A DNA stretch of 6,605 bases, taken from assembly GCA_003219225.1 (NCBI GenBank), contig QHPZ01000144.1:1-6605 (forward strand), read 5' to 3'. The position numbers and the translations under genes are program-made. Each line of letters starts with the position of its first letter. Within the stretch, counting starts at the first letter, position 1. This document shows positions 4,885-6,605 of the stretch, piece by piece. The stretch comes from Verrucomicrobiota bacterium. GTDB taxonomy: Bacteria > Verrucomicrobiota > Verrucomicrobiia > Chthoniobacterales > UBA10450. The notes below the pieces were generated by a model. It saw only the letters and a program-made list of their open reading frames with translations. It did no database searches and was not told the DNA's origin.

Positions 4885-6605
4885 GTGGCCCCATTCACTG
4901 TCCGGCTCACATTTCACGGCAGCCTGACGTTCTTTCTTCGACCAACGGCCGATGGCGGCATTGAGCGACAGCTCTGCGAGAAAACGTCGGTCAAAGACAT
5001 CATCGAATCGTGTGGCGTGCCACATCCCGAGGTCGATCTGATTTTAGTCGACGGCCAGCCAGTCGATTTCGGGTTTGCTCTGAGCAGCGCGAAGTCGGTC
5101 GACATTTACCCGGTTGATTGGAAGCGTTGCACGTTCTTTCCACAAAATCGACTGCAAACGATACATATCGAGAACTTTGTAGCAGACGGTCATTTAGGTA
5201 AACTGGTCCGCGATTTGCGGCTGCTCGGCTTCGATGTGCTTTATGATCGGGCGGCGCAAGATCGACAATTAGTTGAGTTGGCCAGCAGCGACAGGCGCGC
5301 CCTCCTCACGCGCGACCGGCGCCTGCTCATGCATTCGGCCGTGCGCGATGGCTATTACCTGCGCTCGCAAAAAGCACTCGAGCAAACCATCGAGGTTTTG
5401 CAGCGTTTCCAGCTTTCCTCTGCCGTCGCCCCTTTTACCCGCTGTATTTCCTGCAACGCACTGCTTCAACCGGTTAAAAAAGATGAAGTGTTCGAACAGC
5501 TCAAACCGCTGACAAAAATTTACTACGAACGTTTCTGCCGCTGCGACGGGTGCGCGCGAATTTACTGGCAAGGCTCGCATTTTGACAAATTGCAGACGCT
5601 CGTGGAAGAAGTCGTGAGGACGATTTTCATTTTCGTCCTCTCGATGGTGGCGCTCGCTTCGGCGGCATTCGGTTATGGGCCGACCGGGCACGAGATCGTC
5701 GGTGGGATTGCGGACAAATTGCTCGTGAACAGCGCCGCCGAAGCGCGGCTGCGCAAACTTATCGGCGGCCTGACTTTGGAGAGAGCATCCGTCATCGCAG
5801 ACGAAATCAAAGCCTGGGACAAAAATGGCCCGGACGATCCGCGCGCGTTCCCGCGTTATCCCGAGCACCGCAACATCGACAAGCAGTTGCGCGAATTTTG
5901 GCGCGCCAACCAGCCGACGCATGATCCGACTTCGCCCATGCCGTCGCATCACTGGTTTCATTACACCGATGTGCCGGTGCTGAATGCGCAGAAATACTCC
6001 GACGGCAAGATCGGCCGCAGTCAGTGGGACATCGTGCACATGATCCCCTACTGCGTCGGCGTTCTGCGCGGTGAGATCCCCGAGAACAACCCGCGCCAGA
6101 TCACGAAATCGATTGCCGTGATTTTGCTCGCCCATTTCGTCGGCGACATTCATCAGCCGTTGCACGTCGGCGCGGAATATTTTCAGAACGGGCGCGCTGT
6201 CGATCCCGACAAAGCCCAGCCGGGGATCGAAGACGAAGGCGGCAACACGATCAGCCTGCAACTCCGCCGCGGCACGCCGGAAGAAATGGCGAAACGCGGT
6301 CTGAAACTGCACGGTTTCTGGGACAACGAAGAACGCCACCAGGCGCTCGAACCAGCGAAACGACAGTTGATCGATCAGCTCGCCGCGGAAGAGCCTGCGA
6401 ACTGGCGATTGCCGGGAAATGTGCCGCTCGATCATTACGCTGAAGCATGGGCCAACGAGATTTTGACGGTCGCGCGCGAAGCGCACGAGCGGCTGCATTT
6501 TGTCGGCATGCATTCCGAGGTTGATCAAGATCGCACCGTCGCGGCTGGCGCAGCCGAGGAAAAGAATTCACCTGATGGCGTCGGTTATGCCGACTGGGCA
6601 GCGAG
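4885..6605 (+). CDS. Mut7-C RNase fused in frame to an S1/P1 nuclease (3' end beyond window)
   Basis: This frame has no stop from 4885 to the window end. Residues 1-85 match the Mut7-C ubiquitin-like domain (FTVRLTFHGSL, then DLILVDGQPVDF). Residues about 98-180 are the PIN-like Mut7-C RNase domain with FVADGHLGKLVRDLRLLGFD (Asp101), Asp126 and the LLTRDRRLL motif (Asp144). Residues about 187-230 form a zinc ribbon: CxxC at C187/C190 and C220/C223, ending in the typical YWQGSH. Mut7-C proteins normally end near here, at about 240-250 aa. Instead the frame runs on through Val244 into a signal peptide and an S1/P1 nuclease (described separately). Mut7-C proteins are predicted cytoplasmic RNA nucleases of little-known role. 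GTG 4885 follows the upstream TAA by 1 nt, suggesting translational coupling; TTG 4846 is an alternative. The GGAGG at 4862-4866 is too far away to be an ideal ribosome-binding site for 4885. Confidence 0.85.
   Translation, partial: MAPFTVRLTFHGSLTFFLRPTADGGIERQLCEKTSVKDIIESCGVPHPEVDLILVDGQPVDFGFALSSAKSVDIYPVDWKRCTFFPQNRLQTIHIENFVADGHLGKLVRDLRLLGFDVLYDRAAQDRQLVELASSDRRALLTRDRRLLMHSAVRDGYYLRSQKALEQTIEVLQRFQLSSAVAPFTRCISCNALLQPVKKDEVFEQLKPLTKIYYERFCRCDGCARIYWQGSHFDKLQTLVEEVVRTIFIFVLSMVALASAAFGYGPTGHEIVGGIADKLLVNSAAEARLRKLIGGLTLERASVIADEIKAWDKNGPDDPRAFPRYPEHRNIDKQLREFWRANQPTHDPTSPMPSHHWFHYTDVPVLNAQKYSDGKIGRSQWDIVHMIPYCVGVLRGEIPENNPRQITKSIAVILLAHFVGDIHQPLHVGAEYFQNGRAVDPDKAQPGIEDEGGNTISLQLRRGTPEEMAKRGLKLHGFWDNEERHQALEPAKRQLIDQLAAEEPANWRLPGNVPLDHYAEAWANEILTVAREAHERLHFVGMHSEVDQDRTVAAGAAEEKNSPDGVGYADWAA
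5604..5616 (+). promoter_or_regulatory. Ribosome-binding site and GTG start for a separate S1/P1 nuclease
   Basis: GGAAG at 5604-5608 stands 5 nt before GTG 5614, a good Shine-Dalgarno spacing. The codons that follow give a textbook signal peptide. The GTG is in the same frame as the Mut7-C sequence, so it would act as an internal start. The GTGA at 5614-5617 also contains an out-of-frame TGA, as in common 4-nt stop/start overlaps. Confidence 0.55.
5614..6605 (+). CDS. Secreted S1/P1-type zinc nuclease (alternative start inside the fusion frame, 3' end beyond window)
   Basis: S1/P1 nucleases are trinuclear zinc enzymes that cut single-stranded DNA and RNA and remove 3'-phosphates; bacterial members are exported. 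From GTG 5614, residues 2-20 (RTIFIFVLSMVALASAAFG) form a signal peptide, with likely cleavage before YGPTGH. Zinc ligands fit the P1 pattern: His26 (GH), Asp63 (IADEI), His116 (WFHYTD), His174 and Asp178 (LAHFVGD), His184 (QPLH), His233 and Asp237 (LHGFWD). GGN (6238-6246) is also conserved. The one deviation is Tyr21, where the mature N-terminus is normally Trp, which binds zinc through its amino and carbonyl groups. The sequence still reads as family protein at the edge (VGYADWA), so only a short C-terminal part is missing. No stop separates it from the preceding Mut7-C sequence. Confidence 0.88.
   Translation, partial: MRTIFIFVLSMVALASAAFGYGPTGHEIVGGIADKLLVNSAAEARLRKLIGGLTLERASVIADEIKAWDKNGPDDPRAFPRYPEHRNIDKQLREFWRANQPTHDPTSPMPSHHWFHYTDVPVLNAQKYSDGKIGRSQWDIVHMIPYCVGVLRGEIPENNPRQITKSIAVILLAHFVGDIHQPLHVGAEYFQNGRAVDPDKAQPGIEDEGGNTISLQLRRGTPEEMAKRGLKLHGFWDNEERHQALEPAKRQLIDQLAAEEPANWRLPGNVPLDHYAEAWANEILTVAREAHERLHFVGMHSEVDQDRTVAAGAAEEKNSPDGVGYADWAA

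Noticed and set aside
5581..5620. Frameshift as the cause of the Mut7-C/S1-P1 fusion
   Set aside because: The same frame gives sensible protein on both sides: the terminal helix HFDKLQTLVEEVV before the join and the signal peptide after it. No frame change is needed; loss of a stop by substitution remains possible.
5269..6528. A 419-codon open frame on the - strand opposite the nuclease genes
   Set aside because: The + strand carries clear Mut7-C and S1/P1 motifs over the same span. The antisense translation shows no recognisable domain and is the usual mirror of GC-rich codon use.

Overview
The window is GC-rich, tightly packed, and coded entirely on the + strand. It reads like a chromosomal segment of a Gram-negative bacterium. 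Lnt (apolipoprotein N-acyltransferase) implies an outer membrane or periplasm. The gene mix (PgcA-type hexose-phosphate mutase, DUF1343/NamZ, Mut7-C RNase, secreted S1/P1 nuclease) together with three kinds of palindromic junction repeat suggests a soil Verrucomicrobiota relative (Chthoniobacterales/Udaeobacter-like). That placement is inference from gene content, not a database match.

Layout, left to right: (1) the 3' part of a phosphoglucomutase/phosphomannomutase, cut by the window edge (2-970). (2) A small unrecognised 103-aa protein with an Arg-rich tail (1008-1319). (3) A hairpin of degenerate 7-bp repeats (1321-1437) that runs into the apparent start of lnt. (4) lnt with its complete Glu-Lys-Cys triad (about 1444-3066). 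(5) A REP/BIME-like inverted repeat pair (3027-3137) that overlaps the lnt 3' end and reaches almost to the next start. (6) A DUF1343/NamZ-family exo-beta-N-acetylmuramidase (3145-4176), which appears to lack both a signal peptide and the usual C-terminal segment. (7) A two-hairpin palindromic element (4181-4237) directly after the namZ stop. (8) A secreted protein with a 3D (Asp-Asp-Asp)-like DTGG motif (about 4161-4883), whose N-terminal coding region is partly made of that palindrome. (9) After a 1-nt gap, an open frame with no stop codon from 4885 to the window end. It encodes a complete Mut7-C protein (ubiquitin-like domain, PIN-like RNase, zinc ribbon) and runs in frame into a complete-looking signal peptide and S1/P1 nuclease.

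Functional reading: lnt, the NamZ homologue and the 3D-like protein all concern the cell envelope (lipoprotein maturation, peptidoglycan turnover). The two nucleases at the right end act on nucleic acid in different compartments: Mut7-C in the cytoplasm, S1/P1 outside it. That makes their in-frame joining the most striking point. A GTG at 5614, preceded by a GGAAG and followed by a signal peptide, suggests the secreted nuclease is (or was) translated separately. I saw no convincing sigma70-type promoter, rho-independent terminator, tRNA, rRNA, CRISPR array or transposase.
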